Below, in pieces: positions 43,544 through 51,645 of a DNA stretch of 64,000 bases (position 1 is the first letter of the stretch; each line of letters opens with the position of its first letter). The DNA comes from an uncultured Acidimicrobiales bacterium. Its GTDB lineage: Bacteria; Actinomycetota; Acidimicrobiia; Acidimicrobiales; CATQHL01. Position numbers and translations under genes: made by a program. A model generated the notes under the pieces. It was not told the DNA's origin. It saw only the letters and a program-made list of their open reading frames with translations, and ran no database searches. Where the stretch lies: assembly GCA_958295925.1 (NCBI GenBank), contig CATQHL010000001.1, positions 1,966,780 to 2,030,779 on the forward strand. The letters are read 5' to 3'.

Positions 43544-46500
43544 CTAGAAACCTCGTGGGCGGGGGGTCTGATCGGTTGCGCCCCCCATAAGGGTCCGGAC
43601 CACGTCGGGCGACCTGGTCTGGGCGGCCAGCATGGTGAACGCAATGGGCTGCACCACGGCGCGTGAGGTGGCGTCGATGTGGATTCGCCAAGGCCAGCGG
43701 GCTGCTGCCGAGGATGTAGCGCCGACCACCGCAAGATTCGATCCCGGTGTCACGGCAATTTGCCCGGCGCGCTGTATCAGCACGTCGTGGCCCGGGCCCA
43801 CCGCCAGGACGTCGATCTCGGCTTGGTTCCTGGAAGGCTCCTGCAACGAAGCAGACACCAGAAGGTGCTCTAATTGGGGAGAGTCGAAGGTGGTGGAAAT
43901 CACCCTCTCCCATCCAGGCCCGGTGGGGGTTTCAACTCCGACGGTGACGACTCGGACACTGTCGGCCATCGGAGATGAGCCGAGGGCTTCCACGATGGCG
44001 GAGAGCAGGCGGGTGGACGTGGAGTCGGGGCCTGCTATTGCCAGGCAGCCGATCTCCTCAAAGTTCAGAAGCAACGGTCCTTCCACCGTGTCGCCGACCG
44101 GAATGAGGGCGGGACACAGCGAAGGCCCCTGACCAATGGCGTCGAGGTGTTCGAGCGTCACCCCTTTGGCCAGTTCCAGCACGTAGCCCCCTGAGGCGGC
44201 CTCCCAATAGTCCGGCGCTTCGGCGGGCTCGTCGAGCAGCACCTCAAAGCCGTAGGTTCCCACTCGTACGGCAACCACCTTCGGCTTTCTCTTTAGCTGC
44301 GCCACCGTCACCGCGCGCAGGTGGCGCATGGCTGCTTCGATGAGCCGAAGCGAATCCATGCGGGCGCTCTGCTTGAGGGACTCTTCGAGCGGGTCGAGAT
44401 CTTTTTCTGCTGCGCTTCCCCTGCGACGGCGAATGCGGGCGAGCTGCCAGAGCAGCATTGCGTCGCCGATGGCGGTTCCGGCGAGGCTGCGACGGGAGGC
44501 GATGATACTTTCGTCGGAGAGCCGAGCCGACGGATCGGCGCCGGTCATCGACGGCATGAACTGCGGCATCGCAGGAGCGGGCATTTCCGGGGTTTCCTCG
44601 AGAGGTGGAGGCGCGGGCGGCACCGGCGGAGGAGGTTCGTAGGAGGCGGGGATCGGTTCAGAGGGCGTGGCAGGAGCGGGGGTCAGCGTCGGTGGGAAAA
44701 CCTCCATCTGCGGTGGTGGGGGTTCGGAGGGGGCAGGCGTCTGGAGAGGGGGTGCTTCGAAGTGGGTCGCGGGAGGAGTGGGCGGTTCGAAAGCGTGGGC
44801 CGGGGAATCTGGCGGGGCGGCGTGCGGAGGGGTTTCTGGAGGCGGGGGTGGCTCGTAGGCGGTGGGCGCTGTCGTGGCAGGTGGTGCGACGACATGGGGC
44901 GCGGCAGGTGTTTCGGCGGCGGTTCCAGTGGTCTGATCCGCGTAGGCGGCTGCCTCCTCGGGCCTTGGTGGGGCGGCTGTGGGTGGTTCGTAGGCGGGTG
45001 GGGCCGACGGCGTTGGGGCAGATGTGGTTGGCCTCGATTCGGCGTGAGCAGGGGGTATGTCAGATGGGGGAGGTTCGGTGGCAGGGGGCGGTGGTTCGTA
45101 GGCGGGTGGCGTTGTCGGTTCGGGGTAGGCGGGTGTTTCGGCGGGTTGCGGAGGTTCGGGGTAGGTAGGTGGTGGTTCGTAGGCGGGTTGCGGCGGTTCG
45201 CTGGCGGGTGGCGTCGTCGGTTCGGGGGCTAGGGGTGGTGGTTCGTAGGCGACCGTCGGTGGCGGTTCGTATGCGGGTGGCGCTGGTTCGTAAGCGGGTG
45301 GCGCTGGTTCGGGGTAGGCGGGTGGTGGTTCGTAGGCGGGTTGCGGCGGTTCGCTGGCGGGTGGCGTCGTCGGTTCGGGGGCTAGGGGTGGTGGTTCGTA
45401 GGCGGCCGTCGGTGGTGGTTCGTATGCGGGTGGCGTCGTCGGTTCGGGGTGGGCGGGTGTTTCGGCGGGTTGCGCCGGTTCGGGGTAGGCAGTGTGTTCG
45501 GGTTGCGCCGGTTCGGGTTGCGCCGGTTCGTGTGCGGTCGTCGCCTCCTGCGTCGCTGGGGCATGCACATCGGGAGCCGAGGCGGGAGGAGTTTCGATTC
45601 GCCCGCTGCCCAGGCCTGTGAGTGCCTCCACAGCGGGTATCTCGGCCGCCTCCAGCTCTGAGCCGTGCGTCAGCCCCCTCCAGAAAGGGACCACCTCCGC
45701 AGGGCTGGGATCTCTTCCCCACGCTGCATAAAGGAACCGCTCGGCCAGGGTCCAGAGGTAGACCGGATCGGGCTTGCCCCAGGGCATTGGATCGCCCGGA
45801 AGCATGAGGGCGCATCCCTGAGGTATCAGGTCGTCGGCACCCAGCCCGGCAATTCCCGGGTAGGCGGCGTTGAGGGTGCGCACTTCTTCCCATCGGGACG
45901 GGGAGTTCAGGAATTGGGCAGCAACGCTCCGCAGGGTGTCTTCAGATCGGGAGATGTAGTAGGCGCGCACGGGGACGACCTCGGGCATCTCCGGTGAGCG
46001 GGCTCTCGGCGCTTCGGGTTCTGCTGCGGCTGCGGCCTGGCCTGGTGGCTGGGGTTCGGGTGGCGCGTGTTGCGGGATCGGCTGTTCGGGTCCGGCTGCG
46101 CCGATGGCCTGGCTTGGTGGCTGGGGTTCGGGTGGCGCGTGTTGCGGGTCTGGCTGCGCCTGTGCTTCTTCCGACGCTTCCGGGGCTATAGCTTCCGGGG
46201 CTGTAGGAGGCGCCCCTATGTGGATCGGTTGTGATACTTCCGCTGCCTGGGGGGGTCCGTCAGGCAAGGGCGCCCCGGCGTACTGGGTGGTCGGGGGAAC
46301 ATGCTGAGGGGCAGGGGCAACAGGTTCGGGGGATGGTTGGTAACTCTCCGAGCCGACCTGGGAAGGCGGCACTTCGGACGCGTCCGTCTCTTCGTCCGTC
46401 TCTTCGGTTGTGTAGTCGGGAAACATAACCTGGGGCTGGTAGTTGCTGAACGACTCCTCAAAAAGGGGAGCGCTCTGTCGGTACCAGGGAACGTCGCCTT

Positions 46501-46927
46501 CATCAATTTCAGTCGCTGCTACTTGTGCGACAGGGGCTTCCTGCGTTGCAGCGAGCCTTTTCCTGTTGCGCTTTTCAAGTTCACGCCTGGCTTTTGCCTG
46601 GCGGCCACCCCTTTTCAACCGCATCACGAGAAGGACTCCGAGGGCAAACAGCCAAACGACGGCAAGGACGGCAGAGACGACGTCGACGATGACTGCAGCC
46701 GGGAGCGTGCCTTCTGCAATGCGTGCTCTGGCATCCGCCCATTCCGAAGGCAGGGCCAACTCGGGCTGGCCGAGTACAAAGTATGCGACAATCGGCATCG
46801 CGACGACAAAAAGCAGCGCCGTGACATTGCCGAGAACTCGGGGTTTGGCCGCCTGGCCGGTTGTTTTAATGGTTTGCGTGCGATTATGTTCAGCGTCTTT
46901 CTTGTTTCCCTTGAAGGATCTCGCCAT
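43544..46927 (-). CDS. Large Tad-associated membrane protein with LysM domain and Pro-rich repeats
   Basis: A 1127-residue protein. Two transmembrane helices (about 33-52 and 78-105) are followed by a Lys/Arg patch and an acidic/Pro-rich linker. A LysM-like domain lies at about 316-375 (YYISRSEDTLRSVAAQF to LIPQGCALMLPG). Residues about 450-790 are a Pro/Tyr/Glu array built of PPAYEPPP-type units. The C-terminal 330 residues are folded and contain LLLNFEEIGCLAIAGPDSTS. This resembles the LysM/BTAD-type proteins found at actinobacterial Tad pilus loci, though without a BTAD domain. It is the last gene of the tad cluster, 217 bp after the TadG-like gene, with a perfect hairpin in between. A role in anchoring the pilus machine to the wall is inference. 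Confidence 0.8.
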   Translation of the reverse strand: MARSFKGNKKDAEHNRTQTIKTTGQAAKPRVLGNVTALLFVVAMPIVAYFVLGQPELALPSEWADARARIAEGTLPAAVIVDVVSAVLAVVWLFALGVLLVMRLKRGGRQAKARRELEKRNRKRLAATQEAPVAQVAATEIDEGDVPWYRQSAPLFEESFSNYQPQVMFPDYTTEETDEETDASEVPPSQVGSESYQPSPEPVAPAPQHVPPTTQYAGAPLPDGPPQAAEVSQPIHIGAPPTAPEAIAPEASEEAQAQPDPQHAPPEPQPPSQAIGAAGPEQPIPQHAPPEPQPPGQAAAAAEPEAPRARSPEMPEVVPVRAYYISRSEDTLRSVAAQFLNSPSRWEEVRTLNAAYPGIAGLGADDLIPQGCALMLPGDPMPWGKPDPVYLWTLAERFLYAAWGRDPSPAEVVPFWRGLTHGSELEAAEIPAVEALTGLGSGRIETPPASAPDVHAPATQEATTAHEPAQPEPAQPEHTAYPEPAQPAETPAHPEPTTPPAYEPPPTAAYEPPPLAPEPTTPPASEPPQPAYEPPPAYPEPAPPAYEPAPPAYEPPPTVAYEPPPLAPEPTTPPASEPPQPAYEPPPTYPEPPQPAETPAYPEPTTPPAYEPPPPATEPPPSDIPPAHAESRPTTSAPTPSAPPAYEPPTAAPPRPEEAAAYADQTTGTAAETPAAPHVVAPPATTAPTAYEPPPPPETPPHAAPPDSPAHAFEPPTPPATHFEAPPLQTPAPSEPPPPQMEVFPPTLTPAPATPSEPIPASYEPPPPVPPAPPPLEETPEMPAPAMPQFMPSMTGADPSARLSDESIIASRRSLAGTAIGDAMLLWQLARIRRRRGSAAEKDLDPLEESLKQSARMDSLRLIEAAMRHLRAVTVAQLKRKPKVVAVRVGTYGFEVLLDEPAEAPDYWEAASGGYVLELAKGVTLEHLDAIGQGPSLCPALIPVGDTVEGPLLLNFEEIGCLAIAGPDSTSTRLLSAIVEALGSSPMADSVRVVTVGVETPTGPGWERVISTTFDSPQLEHLLVSASLQEPSRNQAEIDVLAVGPGHDVLIQRAGQIAVTPGSNLAVVGATSSAAARWPWRIHIDATSRAVVQPIAFTMLAAQTRSPDVVRTLMGGATDQTPRPRGF
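45182..45440. repeat. 153-bp direct repeat in Pro-rich region of the LysM protein gene
   Basis: A block beginning GGCGGGTTGCGGCGGTTCG at 45182 recurs at 45335, almost identical for about 90 bp, embedded in shorter GGTTCGTAGGCGGGTGGCG-type units. The 153-bp spacing equals 51 codons. The region should be prone to length variation. Confidence 0.8.
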
Positions 46928-47048
46928 GAAGCCGTAATCCTATCTTTCGGGAGCGTGAGATATTTATTCTGAGCGTTGATTTATCGGGGCAAAGTATGGA
47001 TACGCTTCAAGCGCCCATTCTATTGTTGAATTGAGGAAATCAGACCGG

Positions 47049-47073
47049 GAATCCGTCAAGATTTGACGGATTC
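47049..47073. terminator. Perfect hairpin between TadG-like and LysM genes
   Basis: GAATCCGTCAA and TTGACGGATTC form an 11-bp perfect stem with a 3-base loop. A T-rich tail (TCTTGTTGTTGTC) follows on the + strand only. On the minus strand, the coding strand here, no clear U tract follows, so it may attenuate or process the tad mRNA rather than terminate it. Confidence 0.5.
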
Positions 47074-47144
47074 TCTTGTTGTTGTCAGCGGCGGTTCTCG
47101 TCTTCGGTCGTGTCGGAAGCAGATGCTTAGCGACGGGCGGGGAA

Positions 47145-47711
47145 TCAGTTGCTCGCAAAGATGGGGCACTCGCCGAGATGCTTGATGTTCTGTTCCTGTT
47201 CACCGTCGGGGCGGATGAGGACGGCTTCGGCCGAGCCTCTGGCGATTATCGGCCGACGAGGCACAGCCGCCGCCAGAATTGATCGCATTATGTATCCGGA
47301 CACCACCGTGACCTCAACGAGGGAGCCAACGCATTCCACGCTTGCTACAAGTATCTTCTCTCCGTAAACGAGAGGTGTCTGCTCCATTCGATTCTCAGCC
47401 GCGCTCGTAGCGTCCACAAGTGAGCCGCCGCTGGCGATGGTGATCGCCGCCACCCTGGCTGCTTCGCTTGCGGCGTGATGGGCGTCTTGGCGTGCCGCAA
47501 TGATTCTGGGTGCGTCGTAGGCAATGCTGCCGAGAAGCATCAAGGCGACTGCGATGAGAGCGACAAATGGGGCAAAGACGCCGCGATCGTCGAGCGCAGG
47601 GGCGCATGTCAAGCTTTGCCTGGCAGGCGCCGGACGGGTTTCGTGAGCGGCGGTGGTGAATCTGCCGCCGAACCACCTGACGGCGGCGAATCTGCCCTTT
47701 GCCGGTTTCAT
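47145..47711 (-). CDS. TadE/TadG-like pilus assembly protein
   Basis: A 188-residue protein. After a basic N-terminus of about 45 residues, DDRGVFAPFVALIAVALMLLGSIAYDAPRIIAARQDA forms the TadG-like N-terminal helix with the typical DRG lead. AHHAASEAARVAA follows, the small-residue helix of pseudopilin-like TadE/G proteins. The remaining 100 residues form a small extracellular domain ending in CPIFASN. ATG 47711 is chosen because it overlaps the upstream stop by 4 bp (ATGA). It is the last of three consecutive TadE/G-like genes. Confidence 0.82.
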   Translation of the reverse strand: MKPAKGRFAAVRWFGGRFTTAAHETRPAPARQSLTCAPALDDRGVFAPFVALIAVALMLLGSIAYDAPRIIAARQDAHHAASEAARVAAITIASGGSLVDATSAAENRMEQTPLVYGEKILVASVECVGSLVEVTVVSGYIMRSILAAAVPRRPIIARGSAEAVLIRPDGEQEQNIKHLGECPIFASN

Positions 47712-48274
47712 GTGCGGGAGCGGAAGGGTTCGATTGTTGCGCTTCCCACCAGCAGCCGTTCTGCGTTGAAGAAGGGGACCCCAAATCCGCCCAGAACCTT
47801 CGGGGGGATTTCGCATCTCAGGAAGACATAGACCGTTCCTGCCGGCGGGACGGGGTTATTGGCTTCGGGGTCCACCTCCAACCCCGCTGTGTTGAGGAAG
47901 ACGACTTCTGCATCTTCTACGAGATCGTTGTTGCAGTAAATGCGGTTAAAGGTGTTTGCGTCGACGGCTGCTTCAAGGCCTGCATCTACTACGGCGAGTG
48001 CGCCGTTGGCTCCTTGGATGTCGAGACAACACAAAGAGGCTGTACGGGCGACGCGGTTGGCGGTGGCTTGCAGCGATTGTTCGATGCGGACGGAGTCGGA
48101 CATGGCCGACAGGAGGACGATCAGCATCATCAGGGCGGGGAACAAAATCGCCATACCGATGGCGGCGCCCGAGCCCTTCTCGTCGCCCCTTGGAAGTGGT
48201 CGTCTAAGAGGCGACTTGAACACGGCGTGTCGCCGATGGGCACTGGTTCTGCGTTGCCGGGACCGACTCAGCAT
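47708..48274 (-). CDS. TadE-like pilus assembly protein
   Basis: A 188-residue protein. A basic N-terminus (RSRQRRTSAHRR..PRGDEKGSG) precedes one transmembrane helix at about 40-60 (AAIGMAILFPALMMLIVLLSA). Then comes the alpha-helical stretch QSLQATANRVARTASL, and an extracellular domain with three Cys. The E/KGSGxAxGMAIxFP motif is that of TadE proteins, which act as minor pseudopilins. ATG 48274 is chosen because it overlaps the previous stop by 7 bp, and the longer frame (to 48331) has no support. Confidence 0.8.
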   Translation of the reverse strand: MLSRSRQRRTSAHRRHAVFKSPLRRPLPRGDEKGSGAAIGMAILFPALMMLIVLLSAMSDSVRIEQSLQATANRVARTASLCCLDIQGANGALAVVDAGLEAAVDANTFNRIYCNNDLVEDAEVVFLNTAGLEVDPEANNPVPPAGTVYVFLRCEIPPKVLGGFGVPFFNAERLLVGSATIEPFRSRT

Positions 48275-48756
48275 TGCCACGGGGAGGTGTTGGTGAGTTC
48301 TGTTGAAGTCAGGTTGTCGAGTGGCCCGCAAGCCAGAGCCGTCAACCCCACCTCCCCAAGGATGGGGGAGATGGTGCCAGCGAACACCACCGCCTGCACG
48401 ACTCCCCGCCCTCCCTCCACGATGATCGCGGGCGGGCGCGTTTCCCGAACTGTGCTATGAGAGACGGTGAGGGAGATGCGCGCCGCAAGAATCCCCTCGG
48501 CCTCGCGGGTGCCCGGTGTTGCTTCCTGCGCGGCGATCACGGCTGCGTCGGCCGCCGACTGAATTGCCGTGCGGGCCATGGCAATAACTATCAGGTGCAC
48601 ACCGATTAGCACCGTGAACATTACGCCGAGGTAAAGCATCGCCACCGGGATGGCTTCGCCGCGGTTGTCACGGCTTGCGGCTGACGCCTTTTGCCTGAAC
48701 GATCGGCTTAGAGCAGGTAAAGCTCCGTTCCTACGCAAACGTAAAGGGGACACCAA
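48268..48756 (-). CDS. TadE-like pilus assembly protein
   Basis: A 162-residue protein. A 30-residue basic N-terminus ending in RDNRGEAIPVAML is followed by one helix (LYLGVMFTVLIGVHLIVIAMA, about 41-61). AIQSAADAAVIAAQEATPG comes next, the typical post-membrane helix of TadE/G family proteins, and then a short beta-rich domain. TTG 48756 or GTG 48753 can serve as start; neither has a good ribosome binding site. It is transcribed after the two pilin-like genes and overlaps the next TadE-like gene by 7 bp. Confidence 0.8.
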   Translation of the reverse strand: MVSPLRLRRNGALPALSRSFRQKASAASRDNRGEAIPVAMLYLGVMFTVLIGVHLIVIAMARTAIQSAADAAVIAAQEATPGTREAEGILAARISLTVSHSTVRETRPPAIIVEGGRGVVQAVVFAGTISPILGEVGLTALACGPLDNLTSTELTNTSPWQC

Positions 48757-48777
48757 GCAATCAACGAACCAACGTTG

Positions 48778-49260
48778 TTAGGTGCAGTTGCCGCGCCTCC
48801 AATTGTGGTTGCCTGCTTTACAGTTCGCTTCCGATGTATAGGAACTAGCCGAACTAGCAGAGCAAGTGCCCGGGGTGCCAGCAGTCCAAGTGTGTTGGGC
48901 GGCTGTACAAGTGGCTTGATCGGTGTAAGTGGAAGGCCGCGGCCCTGCCGCCGCGGCTGCTCCGCAGGATGAACCACTCCAGCTGAACCCTGCTGCTGTG
49001 CAAAGTGGTTCAGAAGTGTAGTCGGAAGCATCTGACGTGATGTCCGTACGTTGGATTTCGGATACTGCCTGGTTGCCTCTTGAGACCAGCACTGCAGCTA
49101 TTGCGCCCGCTATTGCTATGAGCACGACCAGAATGATGACGGTCTGGAGGGCAATGCCGCGTATGTCTATCGACGAACGCGATGAGCGACGCTTCCAAGC
49201 AAGGAAATCCGCAAGCAGTAGAAGCAGAACACCAGCGGTGAGATAAATCACTGTGAGCAT
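48778..49260 (-). CDS. Pilin-like protein with two helices and three Cys/Trp repeats
   Basis: A 160-residue protein. A first helix (residues 2-22) is followed by a basic stretch and DIRG, then the pilin-like helix IALQTVIILVVLIAIAGAIAAVL (36-58). The exposed part has three repeats of about 25 residues with the pattern C-x-A-x(4)-W-..-C: CTAAGFSWSGSSC, CTAAQHTWTAGTPGTC and CKAGNHNWRRGNC. The helix is nearly identical to that of the next gene's product. AAGGA six bases before ATG 49260 supports translation. A major or minor subunit of the Tad pilus is the likely role. It differs from standard Flp pilins in the extra N-terminal helix and the absence of the usual Glu5. Confidence 0.78.
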   Translation of the reverse strand: MLTVIYLTAGVLLLLLADFLAWKRRSSRSSIDIRGIALQTVIILVVLIAIAGAIAAVLVSRGNQAVSEIQRTDITSDASDYTSEPLCTAAGFSWSGSSCGAAAAAGPRPSTYTDQATCTAAQHTWTAGTPGTCSASSASSYTSEANCKAGNHNWRRGNCT

Positions 49261-49338
49261 TTCTTTTCCTTGTTAGAAACCGATGTTGTCTAAGAGTTGA
49301 CTGTCATCAATTCGTGTGCACTTAACTCAGTTGCAGAA

Positions 49339-49650
49339 TTATGCGCAAGAGCCCGGGGTTCCAGCAGTCCAGGTCTTTCCTGCCGCCTCACAAAGTTCCT
49401 TTGACTTCAACTGAGTGGCGTCGATCTCAACATCTATGCGGTCGGCTTCGGTAACCGCCGTGTTGCCGCGAGTGACTAGAACTGCGGCTATTGCGCCGGC
49501 GATCGCAATGAGCACCACGAGGATGATCACGGTCTGCAGGGCAATGCCGCGCACGTCTGCCACCAGGTTCGGCACACGCTTTCTTAGAGCAAAAAAAGCC
49601 GCCAGGGTAAGAATCGGAACCCCGACAGAGATCAAAATTACTGCAAACAC
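49339..49650 (-). CDS. Pilin-like protein, short paralogue with one Cys/Trp repeat
   Basis: A 103-residue paralogue of the neighbouring pilin-like protein: N-terminal helix (3-21), basic stretch, DVRG, and the same helix IALQTVIILVVLIAIAGAIAAVL (36-58). A short tail carries a single copy of the repeat, CEAAGKTWTAGTPGSC. A strong GGAGGT lies five bases before GTG 49650, and a consensus sigma70 promoter lies about 75 bases upstream, so this is probably the most strongly expressed gene of the cluster, as expected for the main pilin. The Cys pair may form a disulfide that stabilises the subunit. Confidence 0.78.
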   Translation of the reverse strand: MFAVILISVGVPILTLAAFFALRKRVPNLVADVRGIALQTVIILVVLIAIAGAIAAVLVTRGNTAVTEADRIDVEIDATQLKSKELCEAAGKTWTAGTPGSCA

Positions 49651-49725
49651 TTTCCACCTCCGTAGCTAGAAGTTCTCGCCAGTGCAAATTCCAATTTAGT
49701 TTAGATATTTTCAGGCGATGGCCCC

Positions 49726-49754
49726 ATTATAGGCGAGCGACGTGCCAAATGCAA
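49726..49754 (-). promoter_or_regulatory. Strong sigma70 promoter for the pilin-like genes
   Basis: On the minus strand TTGCAT (49754-49749) and TATAAT (49731-49726) are separated by exactly 17 bp. It is the best -35/-10 match seen in the window and lies in an AT-richer gap behind tadC, about 75 bp before the first pilin-like gene. Confidence 0.75.
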
Positions 49755-49822
49755 CATTTTGGGGAGATTGCCGATAAGGCTTTTGGGCAGGGATTGCCTA
49801 CAGGCGGAGCGTGCCGCCCGGC

Positions 49823-50698
49823 CTAGAGGCCGGAGACTGTGGCCGACTCCAAGATCTGCGACATGGGCGGGTAGCCCATGAGCACCATGAAGCCTCCGCC
49901 TATGAGGGCGAGGGGCGCCCCCATCTTTTCCCCTGAGGAGGCTGCGGCTGCGTCGGCCTCAAAAAGCGCCTTGGATCGGGCGGCGTCCACCTGGGAGAGG
50001 ATCGTCTGGCGCGACTCCGCACCGGTGGTGCCGGCCAGCTCCAGCGATGCGCAGAACGGGTCGAGGAAGCGCAGTCGGCGGGCTGCGGCCATCTTTCGCA
50101 GCCCCACCCAAGGCGGTTCGCTGCGGGCGGCAGCCGCCCGCAGCGAGTCCCGTATGGTCACAAACACTGGCTGATCGCTGTAGGAGGCGGCAGTGAAGAG
50201 GGCCGCAAAGGTGTCGGAGCCGGCCGTAACCAGTTGGCTGGCCAGCTCCAGCCAACTCTCTGATACCTGCTGGAAGTAGGCCCGCTCGTTCTCGGCCGCA
50301 GTGCGCAGCATGGAGTCGGGCAGCCACCATCCAAGCAGGCAGCCCACCCCGCCGGCTGCGACCAGAATAAGGGGCGAAAGCCCGTAGCCCAGGGCGCCCG
50401 CAAACAGGCCACCCCCGACGGTCAGGACCAGACCAGAGGCAAGGCCGGCGATCTTGATCATTGCGTGGGTCTCCACGCTGCGACCCACCATCAGGAGGTC
50501 TTGAATCAAATAGGTCTTGTCGGCGAGCTCGCTGCGCATCATCGCCTTGAAACTCCGCAGCGGGCGGGTTCGCTGATCGGCTGACGCCCCGGGAAGTCCT
50601 GGAACATCAGGTGCGACAGGCCTTTGCCTAAACGCCAGGACGATCAGCAACAACCCCAGGCCTGCGCTTATCGAGAGAGCTATTACTGCAGGGTTCAC
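49823..50698 (-). CDS. tadC: Type II/IV secretion platform protein TadC
   Basis: A 291-residue membrane protein of the GspF/TadC type. One helix lies at the N-terminus, a pair at about 95-140 (GLASGLVLTVGGGLFAGALG), the cytoplasmic four-helix T2SSF domain with SESWLELASQLVTAGSDT and the second-half repeat near 165-255, and a last helix LALIGGGFMVLMGY. With TadB it forms the inner-membrane platform on which the ATPase TadA drives pilus assembly. GTG 50698 overlaps the tadB stop by 4 bp (GTGA), which fixes the start; the frame upstream of it is only a shadow of tadB. Confidence 0.88.
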   Translation of the reverse strand: MNPAVIALSISAGLGLLLIVLAFRQRPVAPDVPGLPGASADQRTRPLRSFKAMMRSELADKTYLIQDLLMVGRSVETHAMIKIAGLASGLVLTVGGGLFAGALGYGLSPLILVAAGGVGCLLGWWLPDSMLRTAAENERAYFQQVSESWLELASQLVTAGSDTFAALFTAASYSDQPVFVTIRDSLRAAAARSEPPWVGLRKMAAARRLRFLDPFCASLELAGTTGAESRQTILSQVDAARSKALFEADAAAASSGEKMGAPLALIGGGFMVLMGYPPMSQILESATVSGL

Positions 50699-51591
50699 GA
50701 GTCGGTGACCTTTTTCCTGTCGGCTTCGTCTTCCTCGATGGCAAGCAGGCGAATTGGCACCTCGGTGCCTGCCAGCTTTAGCACCCAGAAGATGCTGCCG
50801 ACCATCAGGGCGCCTACGCCCAGCAGCACCGCCTGCCCCACGCTGGTGCCGAAGGGGTCGAAGAAACCCCGATTGAAGACAGCCAGCAGCACCACCGCAA
50901 GAAGCGTGACGCCCAAAATGGAGACCACCTGCGTCCACGCCCTGCTGTTGGCCACCTCGTTGCGGCGCCTCAGGTCGACTTCGCCACGCATGCGGCGTGC
51001 GGTGCTGTCGAACGCCTCGGAGACGCGCGCGCCTGAATCCCAGGCGATTCGCAGGCCGAGCACCAGGCGGTCAGCGTGCGGGGAGCGCATCTCCCTGGCG
51101 AACCAGTCCAGCGCAGGGGTGAGGCCGGTTGTGCGGGCGATGGTGGACATCTGAATTACCTGAGCGCGGAGCAGGCTGGGCGAGTTCTCGGCCGAGAGCG
51201 TCACGGCCTCGTATAGCGAGCCGCTTGAACTAACCAGATCGCGGATCTGCTCGGCCCACTGGGAGTAGGCCTCGATCTCTTCGATTGCCTGTTTGCGAAT
51301 TTTCGGCGCCTTGACGATTTTCGGCCCGGCCCACCCGGCGCCCAGTGCCAGGATGACCGCTGCGTACCACCCCGTCACGAACCAGGCGCCGGCTGCCAGC
51401 GCCAGGCCGAGCATGACTTGAAGGATGTTTCCGGCGATGGCTGCCTGCGCGTCGGCTTTAGCGCCTTTGGCCTTGAACTTCTTGAGCCGCTTCTGCTTTT
51501 CCGCCTTCTCGGGCTTTTTCGTGAAGCTGACAACGACTGCCAGCACCCCCAGGCCCGCCAGCAGGCCAAACAGCAGTGAGAGGGCTACCAA
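50695..51591 (-). CDS. tadB: Type II/IV secretion platform protein TadB
   Basis: A 298-residue membrane protein with a GspF/T2SSF domain. There is an N-terminal helix (LSLLFGLLAGLGVLAVVVSF), a basic loop, a helix pair near 55-95, a cytoplasmic domain (AYSQWAEQIRDLVSSSGSLYEAV, near 127-150), and two C-terminal helices (LGVTLLAVVLLAVF and AVLLGVGALMVGSIFWVL). It is the usual partner of TadC. TTG 51591 is the only reasonable start. The gene lies 54 bp after tadA and overlaps tadC by 4 bp. Confidence 0.88.
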   Translation of the reverse strand: MVALSLLFGLLAGLGVLAVVVSFTKKPEKAEKQKRLKKFKAKGAKADAQAAIAGNILQVMLGLALAAGAWFVTGWYAAVILALGAGWAGPKIVKAPKIRKQAIEEIEAYSQWAEQIRDLVSSSGSLYEAVTLSAENSPSLLRAQVIQMSTIARTTGLTPALDWFAREMRSPHADRLVLGLRIAWDSGARVSEAFDSTARRMRGEVDLRRRNEVANSRAWTQVVSILGVTLLAVVLLAVFNRGFFDPFGTSVGQAVLLGVGALMVGSIFWVLKLAGTEVPIRLLAIEEDEADRKKVTDS

Positions 51592-51645
51592 GGTGCGGGG
51601 GAGACGACAGGCCTCAGTTGTGCCGGGCCAAGAACGACTGCCTGC

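Noticed and set aside
45182-45440. Regularly spaced repeats considered as a CRISPR array
   Set aside because: Repeats are in frame, encode Pro-rich protein and lack uniform spacers. No cas genes are present.
43544-46000. Long open frames opposite the Pro-rich region (Gly/Arg/Val-rich + strand products)
   Set aside because: They are mirror images of the repetitive PPAYEPPP coding sequence. Composition is extreme, and there are no domains or ribosome binding sites.
46964-47203. Possible 79-residue minus-strand protein between the TadG-like and LysM genes
   Set aside because: It overlaps the TadG-like gene end, contains the perfect hairpin as coding sequence and has no ribosome binding site.
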